This document shows, in pieces, positions 1-9,361 of a DNA stretch of 16,133 bases. A program made the position numbers and the translations under genes. The notes under the pieces are model-generated. The model had not been told where the DNA came from, searched no databases, and worked only from the letters and a program-made list of their open reading frames with translations. This DNA is from Neolecta irregularis DAH-3 (lineage: Eukaryota; Ascomycota; Neolectomycetes; Neolectales; Neolectaceae): positions 196 through 16,328 of the forward strand of contig LXFE01003687.1 in assembly GCA_001929475.1 (NCBI GenBank), written 5' to 3'. Every line of letters begins with the position of its first letter. Positions within the stretch are counted from its first letter, which is position 1.

Positions 1-536
1 ATCAGTGTGTCACACGACAATGGTTCACGTAGTATTTCGCACGATTATCTGATGGGTTTTTCTATTATTTTATGCTTCCTTGGTTTGCTACAATGACGCG
101 GCTCATACTTGTAAATCTATAAGTCCTGTATCCCCACATTTGTAAGACAGGTAGATAATGCTCTATTCATCCTGCTAAGAATCAAAGAATTATTTTCCAC
201 TTTTTCCTCTATGTTGCCAGAATCCTAAAACCTCAAAGGCTCTACAACTACAACCTGTGTGTAACAAGTGGCATTGACGAAGCAGTAGGTTAGGCTTTAG
301 TAAAGCTGAGCTGAAACGAGGCTATAATATTATACATAGATATAATTGCCGCTTGAATTACTCCACAATCTTCTACATTCGCACTATCTTATCAGGTGTA
401 TTGGCTCCACTCATGATTGTAGACATTTGTTTACAACATTCTACGTATAGAATTGAAATTTCGATTGCGAAAATGGGAAGCTGGATTACCGCAGTAAATA
501 ATACTCGCCACCAAAGTTTGCATCACAAAAGTCGAT
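1..536. other. Intergenic, no gene recognised
   Basis: AT-rich sequence with many stops in all frames. The one open frame here (353-616) overlaps the true start of the dehydrogenase gene at 537 in another frame and has no recognisable protein character. The right part presumably contains the promoter and 5' UTR of the Fmp52-like gene. I see no RNA gene or repeat. Confidence 0.6.
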
Positions 537-1218
537 ATGCAGTATACCGCAGTTATCGTGGGATCTACTGGACTCGTAGGTTCCAAACTCCTTCAGCAAC
601 TCTCGGTCCACCCTGACTTTTCCCATGTAACTGCGCTATCCCGCCGCGAAATGCCCTCGATGCCCAAAGTACGAAACCAAGTAGTCGACTTTGCGAATCT
701 TGAAGAATGCAAGAAGCATCTCAAAGCAGATTTCATGTTCTCCTGCCTTGGAACAACAAAAAAAGAGGCCGGCACGTTTGAAAATCAGTGGAAGATCGAT
801 AATACGTTGAACTATGATCTCGCTAAGATTGCAAAAGACAACGGTGTAAAGGGATATATCCTATGTTCTTCCCAAGGCGCAAATCCAAATTCGTGGATAG
901 GATATGCCAAAATGAAAGGGAAACTCGATTCAGATGTCATAGCCCTTGCTTTCGAAAAGGTCAAGATCGTACGACCAGGAATTATCATTGGAGATAGGCC
1001 TCGTATCAGATTTCTAGAGAATGTAATTCAAGGCTTGTCTATTAGAATACCTTTAAAATGGGTGGTTCCGGCGATCAGGGCGGAAGATATTGCTACGGTA
1101 GACATCTTTTGAACAATGGAATTTGATCGGACAGGCAATGATTAAACTGGCATTGGACGAGAAGAATACCGATATTATCGTGGCAAATGAAGGCTTAAAG
1201 GCACTTGCAGGAGTATGA
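537..1218 (+). CDS. FMP52: Fmp52-like short-chain dehydrogenase (TIP30/HTATIP2 family)
   Basis: Exons 537-1097 and 1135-1218 encode 214 aa, close to the usual fungal Fmp52 length (about 230). The start is chosen because the Rossmann strand begins at once: the nucleotide-binding motif GSTGLVG lies at residues 9-15. Further family marks are SCLGTTKKEAG, the SSQGAN strand end, the active-site-like Y-A-K-M-K segment, and KIVRPGIIIGDR. Without splicing the frame stops just after RAEDIAT. Removing a 37-nt GT-AG intron (1098-1134) continues it as AMIKLALDEKN and ends in ALAGV, which matches the family C-terminus. Fungal Fmp52 is an NAD(P)-binding protein of the mitochondrial outer membrane whose substrate is not established. 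It stands alone, convergent with the coiled-coil gene on the other strand. Identification is good; the physiological role is open. Confidence 0.88.
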
Positions 1219-1508
1219 GAGTGATGTCTTCAAGTCACTATGGAAGCTATTTTCTATTCGTTGATATAGAATGGGCGGATCTCCCAAAAGTTAGTTAGGC
1301 TTCTACACAACAACCAATATAGCTCATTGGCGTGAAATCATGATGCATTGATTGAATACAAATGCGATCCGGCATTGCTAGATATATTTGCGAGCATATC
1401 ATCACATTAAACAACTTCTATACAGCGCCAAAAGAGAGGTAAAAATACAATTCCCCGATAATATACAAGCATATCAAAACAGACAATAAAGATACGAAAA
1501 GGTTGAGG
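1219..1508. other. Intergenic between two convergent stops
   Basis: About 290 bp of AT-rich sequence between the dehydrogenase stop and the coiled-coil gene stop on the opposite strand. It would hold both 3' UTRs. No open frame or repeat of note was seen. Confidence 0.6.
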
Positions 1509-2871
1509 TTAGGCTTTTCTCACAACGAACCCTGCATACGCTTCCTGAACGACATCACTGCGTTTCTTGAGCGGGCTAATAAGTCGCGTGACTTTGGCTT
1601 CCCTATCTTCATCCTCATCGTCGAAGAGAGTCTTTCTAGTGTTCAGTTTCCGTTTTTTCTTTTTCACTGGCTTTTCTTCGATGAGATCATGTGGTTCTTC
1701 GATAATTGGTGGATCACTAGTCTTCGGACTAGGCGGCAACAATTCCATTTTTTTATTGAGAAAAGGTGTGGTGCTAAATGAACTGATGGTAGTTGATGTG
1801 CGTTTGGCTATCGGTTTTACGACTGGAGGTGTTTCCAAATACGAAGGTTCAATATGAACCGTTTTTTCTATTATTTTTAGTTTATATGACCTCTAATTTG
1901 TCTTACTTGGTTTCTTATTCTTCAAGCTCTCCAATTTCTTTTCCAGTACTGCAAGCTTTTTAGCGTGGTCTTCTTTGGCTTTATCGAGCGCAACAAGAGA
2001 TTTTTCGGCTACAGTCGTTTGGTGCTTCAACTGGGCACGAAGATCCGCAATGTCTTTTTGATATGACTTTTCGAGCTCCGTTTGTTCTAACGAAACTTTA
2101 TGAAGGCGAGTAGATATTTTCTTTTCATTTTCTAAGTCGACCTAGAGACTGAGTTGTGGTCAATTGAATGTGGAAAATACTTGAAGTTGAAAAACTTGCC
2201 TTTGCAGTGCGTTCTTATCCGCGGATGAACCTACAAGCGATTCGTTCAGCTTTTTTAGAGTGGTCATTTCAGTTTGCAAAACTGCTAGTTGTCTTTGCAG
2301 ACCCCCTTTTTCGATATTCTCAGCTTTCGATTTGTCGAGCTGACGTTGAAGTGAGGAAACTTCTGATTGGAGGACTTTTGTTCTCGACTCCCAGTCTGAT
2401 TTCTCAGCGGCAGAAGCTTGGGATATGCTGGATTTGAGGGCGACAAGTTGGGTCTGTGTTTTGTTGGCAGGGAATTGTAAAGGAGAAATACTTGTAGAGT
2501 TGAGACTTGCTCCCTGGATGATACGAGTTCTGCATTTCGCTGAGAATATTCAGCAAGGAGTGATTGGATTTGAGGTTCGAATTTTATAGATTCATTCTTC
2601 ATGTCAGTCAATGTTCATCAATCCATTATGCCTTGAGACTCTCAATAGTCGTCTCCATACCCTCAATATCCTGTTTCAACTCCCCATTCTCCGCCTCTAA
2701 AAGGGCCATTTGGATCGCCGCAAGTCGAGCAGCCTCAAGCTGCTCTACTTCGCGAATCGCATGGATGGACTGGATGTAGGTGAGGTATTTCTCGCTGCAC
2801 TTGGCTGTTTGAAAAAGATCAAGAGTAGCAGCGGGCCAGTTTTGGTACGAGGATATGTCTGAAAGGCGCAT
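1509..2871 (-). CDS. Nuclear-type coiled-coil protein, function unknown
   Basis: Read on the minus strand, five exons are visible: 2871-2640, about 2596-2492, 2453-2181, 2141-1907 and 1867-1509, for roughly 400 aa. Introns at 2491-2454, 2180-2142 and 1906-1868 (38, 39 and 39 nt) are canonical and in phase. The first junction (2639-2597) is not in frame (see findings). Exon 1 begins MRLSDISSYQNWPAAT. From about residue 50 to 280 the protein is almost continuous heptad-like coiled coil, rich in L, E, K and Q. The C-terminal 120 residues are Ser/Pro/Lys-rich, with a nuclear-localisation-like run (KPVKKKKRKL), an acidic patch (LFDDEDEDRE) and a final SPLKKR stretch. This architecture is common in spindle, kinetochore or chromatin structural proteins, but I cannot assign a family. 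It is divergent from OST3, with about 220 bp between starts. Confidence 0.7.
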
Positions 2872-3091
2872 TGGGAGTATGAGCAATGCAGATTTGATAA
2901 AACGCAACAACAAACATGGTGTAGCACAGGATTTTCCACCAAACTCGCTGTTCTTGGATATATGTTCAGCGAGACTGGGAATTAGCAGAAATAGCATCGA
3001 GAAAATGATTCCATGTATACAACAGGCAGATAACTTTTTCGTTAATGTTACCACCAGAACTCCTATCTGCCAATTTCCAGCTTGGAACAAT
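2872..3091. promoter_or_regulatory. Shared divergent promoter region
   Basis: This 220-bp gap separates the probable start of the coiled-coil gene (minus strand, 2871) from the OST3 start (plus strand, 3092), so both promoters should lie here. The minus-strand frame stays open across it and into the OST3 first exon, but that stretch has no coiled-coil character and is probably an overlap artefact. No specific binding motif is claimed. Confidence 0.45.
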
Positions 3092-4230
3092 ATGCATCTC
3101 CTCGCAGTTGCAATTCTTCCCATTCTCGCATTCGCCAAATCGCTGCCGGAACTCGCAAAGTCTACTCGTTCAGGCGTGATAACCCTGTCAGATTCAAACT
3201 ATCATAAAATCGCCGCATTTCCACGAAATCATACGGCCATAGTTGTCCTCACTGCTCTTGGTTCTCAGTTCAACTGCGATATCTGCAGGTATCCATTCTT
3301 ATAACGTAATTGACTGAGTTCTAGATTATTCGACCCAGAGTACAAGATCTTAGCGAGAAGTTGGCAAAAAAGCCATGGGGGACAACCCAACAACGTGTAT
3401 TTCTCTCAATTAGACTTGAACGACGGAAAACAGACTTTTCGAAGCGTATTCTTACAGTTTTGATGCATCTGAAGTTAGCTTGGAGTACAACATGCCCCCA
3501 ATTTATGGATCTATACCCCTCGCGAAGCCGATCCCATCAAATACGTCTTCCAACCACAGTATTTCAAATCATACCTACTATACGATTAACACTAGGCCTA
3601 ATGCTGAGATCGTCGCGAAATTTATATCTTCAGTTATAGGGGATTCGGTACCCATTATTCGACCGTTCAACTACAACAAATTATTTGCTGCCATTCTCTT
3701 CATCATTGCAACAGGCTCAGTCATTAAACTTCTCTGGAATCCATTTATGAATCTGGTTGGCAACAGGAACTTTTGGGCAATTTTAAGTTTGGTGAAGGCT
3801 CATACACGTTCTAAATTGATTGCGTAGTTCTCAATCATCCTCTTCATCTCTGGTCAAATGTTCAATCAAATTCGAGGTACTCCTTACCTAGTTTCAAATG
3901 GCAAAGGTGGAGTAGATTATGTTGCAGATGGTTTCGCAAATCAGCTTGGTCTGGAGTCTCAAATGGTCTGTGTGATCTGTATCCTCACCTCCTACATCTC
4001 TCTTCTGACCAGACAGACATTCTATTAGGCCTAGCGGTCGCTAAGCTCACTTTCGATGTTCCTAAAAAGAGAACTGAAAAGGAACAAAATCTTTTGGTCT
4101 TTCTGTGGCTGGGAGTTATCTGGGTTGTTAACAGTGCCTTGTTGGACTTGTTCCACCTCAAAAATGTATAGTCTCCGGATTTAACTTTGCTTATCACTAG
4201 ACTGGTTATCCTTTCAGGTTACTCTTTTGA
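3092..4230 (+). CDS. OST3: Oligosaccharyltransferase Ost3/Ost6 thioredoxin-like subunit
   Basis: Seven exons (3092-3288, 3325-3445, 3479-3558, 3596-3791, 3828-3978, 4017-4165, 4201-4230) separated by introns of 36, 33, 37, 36, 38 and 35 nt join perfectly in frame to 307 aa. An N-terminal signal peptide (about residues 1-19) leads into a lumenal thioredoxin fold with the CXXC redox pair Cys62-Asp-Ile-Cys65. Typical family segments follow: ILARSW, the AP-N-L segment with the cis-Pro strand, then four membrane helices with SGQMFNQIRGTPY, LGLESQM and the C-terminal KNTGYPF, which ends the protein as in yeast Ost3. The subunit belongs to the ER oligosaccharyltransferase complex and forms transient mixed disulfides with acceptor proteins during N-glycosylation. 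The last exon is only 30 nt, and its choice rests on the conserved GYPF ending. The gene is intact. Ost3 versus Ost6 cannot be separated here. Confidence 0.93.
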
Positions 4231-4615
4231 ACCTAGCTAGATCTACCGCAAGAAAGAGGACTGCTAGTACCAGCTTGTCTTACAGTGATATATATACACA
4301 ATTCTTCCTCTTTCACCAAGGTTTCAGCAGTCACCGTTGATTAATAACTGGGCCTCTTTTATCAACCACTTCATTTTTGAATTATGCTTATTCACCATTT
4401 TCCTCGCTTACACAAATATCTTCCCCTTCCAATGATAACCAAGAAAATGGCCTCCTTTACAACTGTAAACCCTTTTCAGTGTCATTCACCCCGTTGTTCT
4501 TTTACACTCTTAATATGTGCAGATATTCAGCGTCGTGAACTGAAACGATAGTAATCCGGGCGACAACAAATGAGCCAACAGCACGTGAGAGCACGACGAC
4601 ATTCAACGCTTTGAA
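4231..4615. other. Intergenic: OST3 3' end and MRM2 promoter
   Basis: 385 bp between two genes in the same orientation. It is AT-rich with pyrimidine stretches and without a convincing open frame. It should contain the OST3 3' UTR and the MRM2 promoter. No repeat or RNA gene was recognised. Confidence 0.5.
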
Positions 4616-5509
4616 ATGCAAAAATTAATCAATCATCAATTATTTTCATCGTTTTATCGATATTTTTCTACGACTCAGGTACAATGCAGTAGAAGTGGCT
4701 CTTCCTCAATATGGTTAAATCGACAATCTCGAGATCCGTATACACGGGACGCAAGGTCGAATCAATTCCGTGCAAGGTCAGCTTACAAACTTATCGAGGT
4801 ATATCCACTGATAATAGAAAAATCTTAAGAACAAGTTGAATCGTATACACAGGCTGTTTAAACCTGGAATGGCTATTGTTGATCTTGTACTACTCATGAA
4901 ATCAAGGCTGATATGAAGGGATTTGCACCAGGTTCTTGGAGTCAAGTTGCGATTAGAGAAGTTGGACCATCGGGGAAGGTTATCGGAGTCGACTTGATTT
5001 CAACAATCCCACCTCCGGGGGTAATCGGAATTCAGGGAGATCTCCTTGATCCAATAGTCCAACAAAATATTCATAATCATCTCGTGAATTCTGGAGACAC
5101 CTCAACGGTTCTTCAGGATCACAAGGTGGCAGATGTTATTCTTTCCGATATGTATATCTCTTCCCAAGACTCACTTGTTGACATTTTCAAAGGATGATGA
5201 ATACATCCGGGATCAAACTCCGAGACCATCAGTTTTCAATCGTACAGTTGCCTTTCTCCAGTTCTTAATATTCAGGATCTCTGCGATGCGGCGCTATTAT
5301 TCTGTGCCGAAACGTTGAAATCTAACGGTTCATTTGTATGTAAATATTACTCGGGTGATCAAGACTCGGCTCTTGAGAAGCGTATCAAAACACTGTTTCA
5401 GACAGTCAAGAGAGTGAAACCAGGCGCTTGCAGAAAGGAAAGCAGAGAAGCCTATTTTGTTGGACTGAAGAGGAAAAGTAATGTTTCGCGACAAGATATG
5501 GGATTTTAA
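4616..5509 (+). CDS. MRM2: Mitochondrial 21S rRNA 2'-O-methyltransferase (FtsJ/RlmE family)
   Basis: Five exons (4616-4798, 4830-4886, 4919-5151, 5193-5241, 5276-5509) with introns of 31, 32, 41 and 34 nt give 251 aa. Residues 1-20 are rich in basic and hydroxylated residues, as in a mitochondrial presequence. RSAYKL, then LFKPGM..VDLGFAPGSWSQVA (SAM-binding motif I, rebuilt across intron 2), IGVDL, the IQGDLLD region, LSDM and SREAYFVGL follow in FtsJ order. The K-D-K-E catalytic tetrad of the family is present as Lys58, Asp157, Lys197 and Glu232 by my count. RlmE/Mrm2 enzymes methylate a ribose in the A-loop of the large-subunit rRNA, here expected to be the mitochondrial one. Unspliced, the gene looks fragmented, but every break is removed by a canonical short intron, so I consider it functional. 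Confidence 0.92.
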
Positions 5510-5514
5510 GAAGA

Positions 5515-5745
5515 AATCTGGCCAAGGCCCTCTCTGAGAAGGCACTCGATCCCATGGAAATGTTTATCAAAAGCAACATCACTATCTCTTACGACTATTT
5601 AAAGGTTTGGAAAGAACGGGAAAGTGCCACTGGTATGTGTAGACAGCACAATGGCATCTCACATGAAGGGCATGATCGAATGGACACAAATCTTGACGAT
5701 TGATATTCTAGCCGACTTGTGTTTCGGGGGATTACTACATGATGG
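5515..5745 (+). pseudogene. Probable cytochrome P450 remnant
   Basis: Directly downstream of MRM2, two overlapping frames give short protein-like stretches. One includes DPMEMFIKSNITISYDYLK. The other, running to a stop near 5743, includes MIEWTQILTIDILADLCFGG. The latter resembles the helix-E region of fungal P450s (a Trp followed by a D-[IV]-x-x-[DE]-L-x-FG pattern). No haem-binding Cys motif, I-helix or ExxR motif is seen nearby, and the two frames cannot be joined by a GT-AG intron that I can find. The simplest reading is a decayed gene fragment. The assignment rests on one short motif. Confidence 0.33.
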
Positions 5746-5867
5746 TTAATTTTTGAAACCATTCGTTGATTGGACTGCAAAAAATACTTTCCTTGTGATT
5801 GTTAATGGTTTCTCTGTAATACTTGTGAAATTAGTATATTTTGGCTTATCCAAAGCTTTCACCATTC

Positions 5868-6175
5868 TGTAACGGAGATGCTCCCGGAGTAAAGCCTGGA
5901 TAGCGATAAAGGGAGGAGGGGAGACTTCCCCGGCGTATGAGAGGGGCGTAGCTTAGACACTAAGTAGCCATGTATATGTAGTACCTGTGTGGAAGATGGC
6001 CGTCATCCTTACGGTGACTGTTACACAGAGATCTGGCCGTTAGCCCTCTGCTATACATTCATTCGTGTCGCACCAAGGCCGCTAACGAAGCGCTATTGCA
6101 TTTGAGTTTAACTCTCTTCATCCCACTTCTCCTACCTTTTTGGATCCCAGAGCTTAGGGCGGATTCTGCGTGACA
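5868..6175. repeat. Possible solo LTR
   Basis: A 308-bp block begins TGTAACGGAG and ends GCGTGACA, so its termini form an imperfect inverted repeat of the TG...CA type used by Ty3-like LTR retrotransposons. Its composition differs from its flanks (several GC-rich clusters), it has no open frame, and it lies in a gene-free, decayed stretch. The flanking 5-mers (CATTC and ATCGT) do not match, so there is no target-site duplication, and no second LTR or internal coding region is visible. It could be an old solo LTR or unrelated sequence. Confidence 0.33.
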
Positions 6176-6841
6176 ATCGTATTCAGCCAGGGCTAACCAT
6201 TTACATGTTTTCATCATGGACTAGCTATCTCTACACTAACTAAACTGAACAACTAACCGGAGCATACTCACTAAGACTAATTCTACTCCATTTTCATATC
6301 TATAGAATAGCAATATCACCAGGTTTTTCTCATTGTCCCAAGTGCGAATGATCAAAATCGTGTATTTCATGCATACCTCGCCTGCAATATTGCAGATCAG
6401 TTTTTCGGCTTCAAATTTAGATACAACGATATTTTGAATAAAAGGGCTAGTGACGTGATTGGATGGAATTCCGGTGTAAAACAGAAAGGTTTGACTACCG
6501 AGCCGAGAGCACGACTATTTTATTACTAATATATATGTGTGATGTCAGAGAGGCCTCCCAAGAAACAGGAGAAGTGACGACGATTCCTAGAGCGTAAAGG
6601 TCAGTTTTCCCAACAATATTGACTCGAGGTAGGTGCCCCAACAAGATTTAAATGGAAGGCCTTATCAATATGTTCCTTAAAAGGACAAATGGAATGAGAA
6701 TAACGACAACCGCCCAAACAAATCCTCATGCGGATGTTTGGGACGAGGACTAATTCTATAACCAATCAGATAGCACAAATAAAACTTGATTATGATTCAT
6801 AGCAACTGGCATCATCAAGTTTGTTTTCTTATTATTGCACA
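6176..6841. other. Gene-poor stretch with one unexplained open frame
   Basis: Mostly AT-rich and stop-laden. It contains the 72-codon open frame listed separately (6311-6529) and a small hairpin at 6713-6742, where CCCAAACA pairs with TGTTTGGG and ATCC with GGAT. The right end is the 3' flank of the desaturase gene on the minus strand. No other gene was recognised. Confidence 0.5.
6311..6529 (+). CDS. Open frame of protein-like character, unrecognised (exon or relic)
   Basis: Open from a stop just upstream to the TAA at 6527-6529, with no ATG in its first half, so it would have to be an internal or terminal exon or a relic. The translation contains VPSANDQNRVFHAYLA, then DQFFGFKFRYND and SDVIGWNSG. 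This is balanced, aromatic-rich, low-repeat sequence that looks like real protein rather than a random frame. I do not recognise the family and see no matching exons on either side. Confidence 0.28.
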   Translation, partial: QYHQVFLIVPSANDQNRVFHAYLACNIADQFFGFKFRYNDILNKRASDVIGWNSGVKQKGLTTEPRARLFYY

Positions 6842-8209
6842 CTAGTCAGCCTTACTCCGTCCCAATGGTCCAATCCCATTTTCATTTCTAAAGAATACCA
6901 CATCGCCAGTATCAGGAACATACTGACAAGTTCTCACTGTTCTCCAAAGAGCAAGAGGGATGGGAGTAGTGTCTTTCATGTATGCTTCACCCATGACCTT
7001 GCGAATCGCTTTTGTTGCTTCCTCGGCGTGGTAAAACGGCATTCTGGAAACAAAGTGGTGGGCGACGTGGGTTTCGATGATGCGATGGAAAAGGTGAGTG
7101 CCGATAAAGCCGAAATCGCGATCAATAGTACAAGATGCACCCCGGACAAAGTTCCATTGAGAACAGCGGTAGTGAGGTAGTGCAGGGTCAGTGTGTTGAA
7201 GATATGTTATCCAAACAAGATTAGAACTGCAATATTAGTCGTTTGGCTAGGGAGAATGAGTACTTGACATAGAGATAAGGGACCCCATAGTAGAGCAGGA
7301 CATTTAACCAGCCGAATTTCTGGATGCAAGCGTATATTGCATAACCAACAATGGCCACTCCGAGATCAGAGACAAGAATCCATTTCCCCTGTCCCTTTTC
7401 AAAAAGAGGAAAGCCAGGGTCAAAGTGGCTTGTTCGATAGTTGTTATAATTTTGACCAGTGATATCAAGCAGGAGATAGGCAGGCCATCCCAAGAGTTGT
7501 TGCACGATGAGACGGATGATACTATATAATGGGGTTTCTCCGAGCAGTTCTGACAATTCTTCTCCCCGCTTTTCAAGTTTGAGTTTGAGGGTTCTTGGAA
7601 CGAACACGACATCCTTTTCTAGAACTTGTAAATCACAAAATGGGAGAGGTCGTACCCATTGAGCCTGTATGTTTATGATGTTTTCCGTGGCTAAATTTCC
7701 ATGAAAAGTATGGAACGAGAAGAAGAGAATGTAGGGTCCAGCCTACCAAGTCGCAGACAAACCCGCTCCCACTGAATGCTCCGTGTCCACATTCATGAGC
7801 AAGGACCCAGATACCGGTCATGAAGGCACCTTGGAGTGCAGTATATGCGAACCAAGCGAGGAATTGAAGGGCGAAATAGGGAAGTGAAGGGATGTAAGTA
7901 GCACAGTAGCCAGCTGTTGCGATCAGGAAAACATCTCGAAGGACATAAGACAGCCCGCGTAAAGCGAATCTGTCAAAGCAGTGTTTTGGAATTGCATCGT
8001 ATATTTCTTTGATGGAAAACTCTGAGGTAAGACAGTGGCGGAAACAGAATAGACCTGGAGGTGAAAATTCACGGCCATAGCTATCTGTATAGACGTCTTT
8101 TCCTATCGGAGAAGTCTGTGGATCTATTGAAACAGGTCTGAGGTGAGTATGACTAGATTGGAGCTGAAGAGTACCGCTGGATGTCGATTTTGTCGTTGAA
8201 GGGAGCCAT
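6842..8209 (-). CDS. FAD2: Delta-12 fatty acid desaturase (oleate desaturase)
   Basis: Minus-strand exons 8209-8175, 8137-8055, 8021-7656, 7618-7264 and 7226-6842 (introns of 37, 33, 37 and 37 nt) join in frame to 407 aa, normal for fungal enzymes. The start MAPFNDKIDIQ leads through the conserved FSIKEIYDAIPKHCF entry segment. The three histidine boxes that bind the di-iron centre are all present: HECGH (115-119), HGKHH (151-155) and HVAHH (333-337). Several hydrophobic membrane segments flank them. YLQHTDPALPHY and NGIGPLG near the end are typical of the family. The enzyme sits in the ER membrane and introduces the second double bond into oleoyl chains to make linoleate, using cytochrome b5 as electron donor. 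All motifs are intact. Delta-12 versus omega-3 specificity cannot be proved from motifs alone, but the first box HECGH suits delta-12. Confidence 0.94.
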
Positions 8210-8518
8210 TTAAGAATAGGAGGGGAGACAGAAATTAAAGCCGTAGTTCCACGTTTAAATAGCGAGCTGTTAACCGTTTGGTGGCGTTAGGGCTGCGGCT
8301 GCAAGGATATGCCCTCGGGTATATCTTCCCAAGATAGTAATACCTCACCAACGGGGTAAGGAGGCTTGATGTAAATATTATCACTTGCACCTAACGAATG
8401 TGGAGATCAAGGGTATAGAATTCATTATAATTCGTTGTATCGTGATAGTGAAGTAGAAAAATACAAGATCCAAGCCAATCAAATCCAAGTGAATCAGAGA
8501 GTAACTTGATTCAGCCAT
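8210..8518. other. Intergenic, desaturase promoter region
   Basis: 309 bp upstream of the desaturase start (minus strand) and downstream of the hypothetical gene on the same strand. No open frame of interest, no clear motif and no repeat were found. Confidence 0.5.
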
Positions 8519-9103
8519 CTATATCTTGATGATGATGTATGTGATGTTTTTGAACTTGTCTACTACGACTCCGAGAGAACGTCCCAACATCACGTCTTCC
8601 ATTACAACATGGCCGGACATTATCCAATGAATTCGCGCCAGAATATCTTGCTGGGATTCAAAAAGTGGTAGCTGCGCCGGATCTTGCAGCTTGGATATTG
8701 AGGTTGCATTGACTACTTGCAACTCTTTCTGACTGATCTCACATTCACTTTGTACACCTATTGAAAGCATCTATACTTCGATCTCACGGTCGTCACTGGT
8801 TTTGAAAGCCTGAGTTGCAATTCCCTTGGTCTTTATATCTTGAGGTAACTCATCAGTTTGTATGCCGTTATCCAATAGTGATTTTGCAACAGGTTGATAT
8901 ATGACAACTTCCTTGACAACTTTATCTTTTTGTAATTCAACTCTGACGACTTCAATTTCTCGAACTTTGGGCTTGAAGCCGGTCTGGCACGGTTGGTCTG
9001 TTGTCATTTTTTCTAGAGGATTCTCGCGATCAGAGTTGAAGGTTACAACAAGGGGCTCCTCAAGTTTATCCTCGCTAGCATGAGAGAATTGAGAATCGAT
9101 CAT
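8519..9103 (-). CDS. Hypothetical protein, acidic, one probable intron
   Basis: Minus-strand ATG at 9103 opens a frame of 110 codons ending in TAG at 8773-8771. The same frame continues for 83 more codons, starting with an ATG immediately after the stop. A 39-nt GT-AG intron (8796-8758), the size typical of this window, removes the stop and joins the two parts in phase: exons 9103-8797 and 8757-8519, 181 aa. The protein is hydrophilic and Glu/Asp/Lys/Val-rich, with an alternating charged stretch (VELQKDKVVKEVVIYQP) and spaced QT or QS motifs (PCQTG, GIQTDE, VQSEC). The C-terminus is more hydrophobic. I do not recognise it. It may be part of a larger gene or a lineage-specific protein. Confidence 0.5.
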
Positions 9104-9191
9104 CAAAGGACTAATTGGTAATGATGTTACTTTCTGCTATCAATTCATATTCAGGCTCATTAAACTCAAGCAGATGAATGCAGGGAATGAG

Positions 9192-9199
9192 ATCACCCA
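9192..9199 (+). repeat. Left target-site duplication of hAT MITE
   Basis: The 8-bp word ATCACCCA directly precedes the left terminal repeat and is repeated exactly at 9362-9369 after the right terminal repeat. An 8-bp duplication is the hallmark of hAT-superfamily insertion. Confidence 0.9.
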
Positions 9200-9361
9200 C
9201 AGTGTTGGGCATGGGCCGCGCCATTGACTTGGGCTTAGCGCCCATGGGCATATATAGGCAGTGTGATCAGGGCAGTTATCTAACCTGCCTGCCTGCTGAC
9301 TGTCAATTCAGGCCCATGGGCGCTAAGCCCAAGCCAATGGCGCGGCCCATGCCCAACACTG
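9200..9361. mobile_element. Non-autonomous hAT element (MITE), 162 bp, intact
   Basis: The element is bounded by 50-bp terminal inverted repeats (9200-9249 and 9312-9361) differing at one position (the 28th), both starting with CAGTGTTGGGCATGGGCC read inward. A 62-bp unique centre has no coding capacity. Exact 8-bp duplications (ATCACCCA) flank it. The CAGTG terminus, 8-bp target site and size identify a hAT-type MITE that depends on a transposase encoded elsewhere. The near-identity of the arms and the perfect duplication indicate recent insertion. As RNA or single-stranded DNA it would fold into an almost perfect 50-bp hairpin. It lies upstream of the hypothetical gene, about 90 bp from its start. 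Open frames inside it are shadows of the inverted repeat. Confidence 0.92.

Noticed and set aside
353-616. 87-codon plus-strand frame at the left edge
   Set aside because: It overlaps the well-supported dehydrogenase start in another frame and its translation has no protein character.
3092-4230. OST3 as a broken gene, or a C-terminus ending in GYSFEPS
   Set aside because: All six introns resolve in phase. The GYSFEPS reading needs a one-base shift, whereas the acceptor at 4200 gives KNTGYPF in frame, which matches the family.
4616-5509. MRM2 as a frameshifted pseudogene
   Set aside because: Four canonical introns of 31-41 nt restore a complete FtsJ domain with the K-D-K-E tetrad, so the breaks are introns.
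5868-6175. Complete LTR retrotransposon
   Set aside because: There is only one candidate LTR, no internal gag/pol frames and no matching flanking 5-mers.
8519-9103. Reassigned UAG codon (non-standard genetic code)
   Set aside because: All other genes use TAG, TAA and TGA as normal stops, and a typical short intron explains this one.
9250-9311. Transposase fragment in the MITE centre
   Set aside because: The 62-bp centre is too short and has no protein-like translation.
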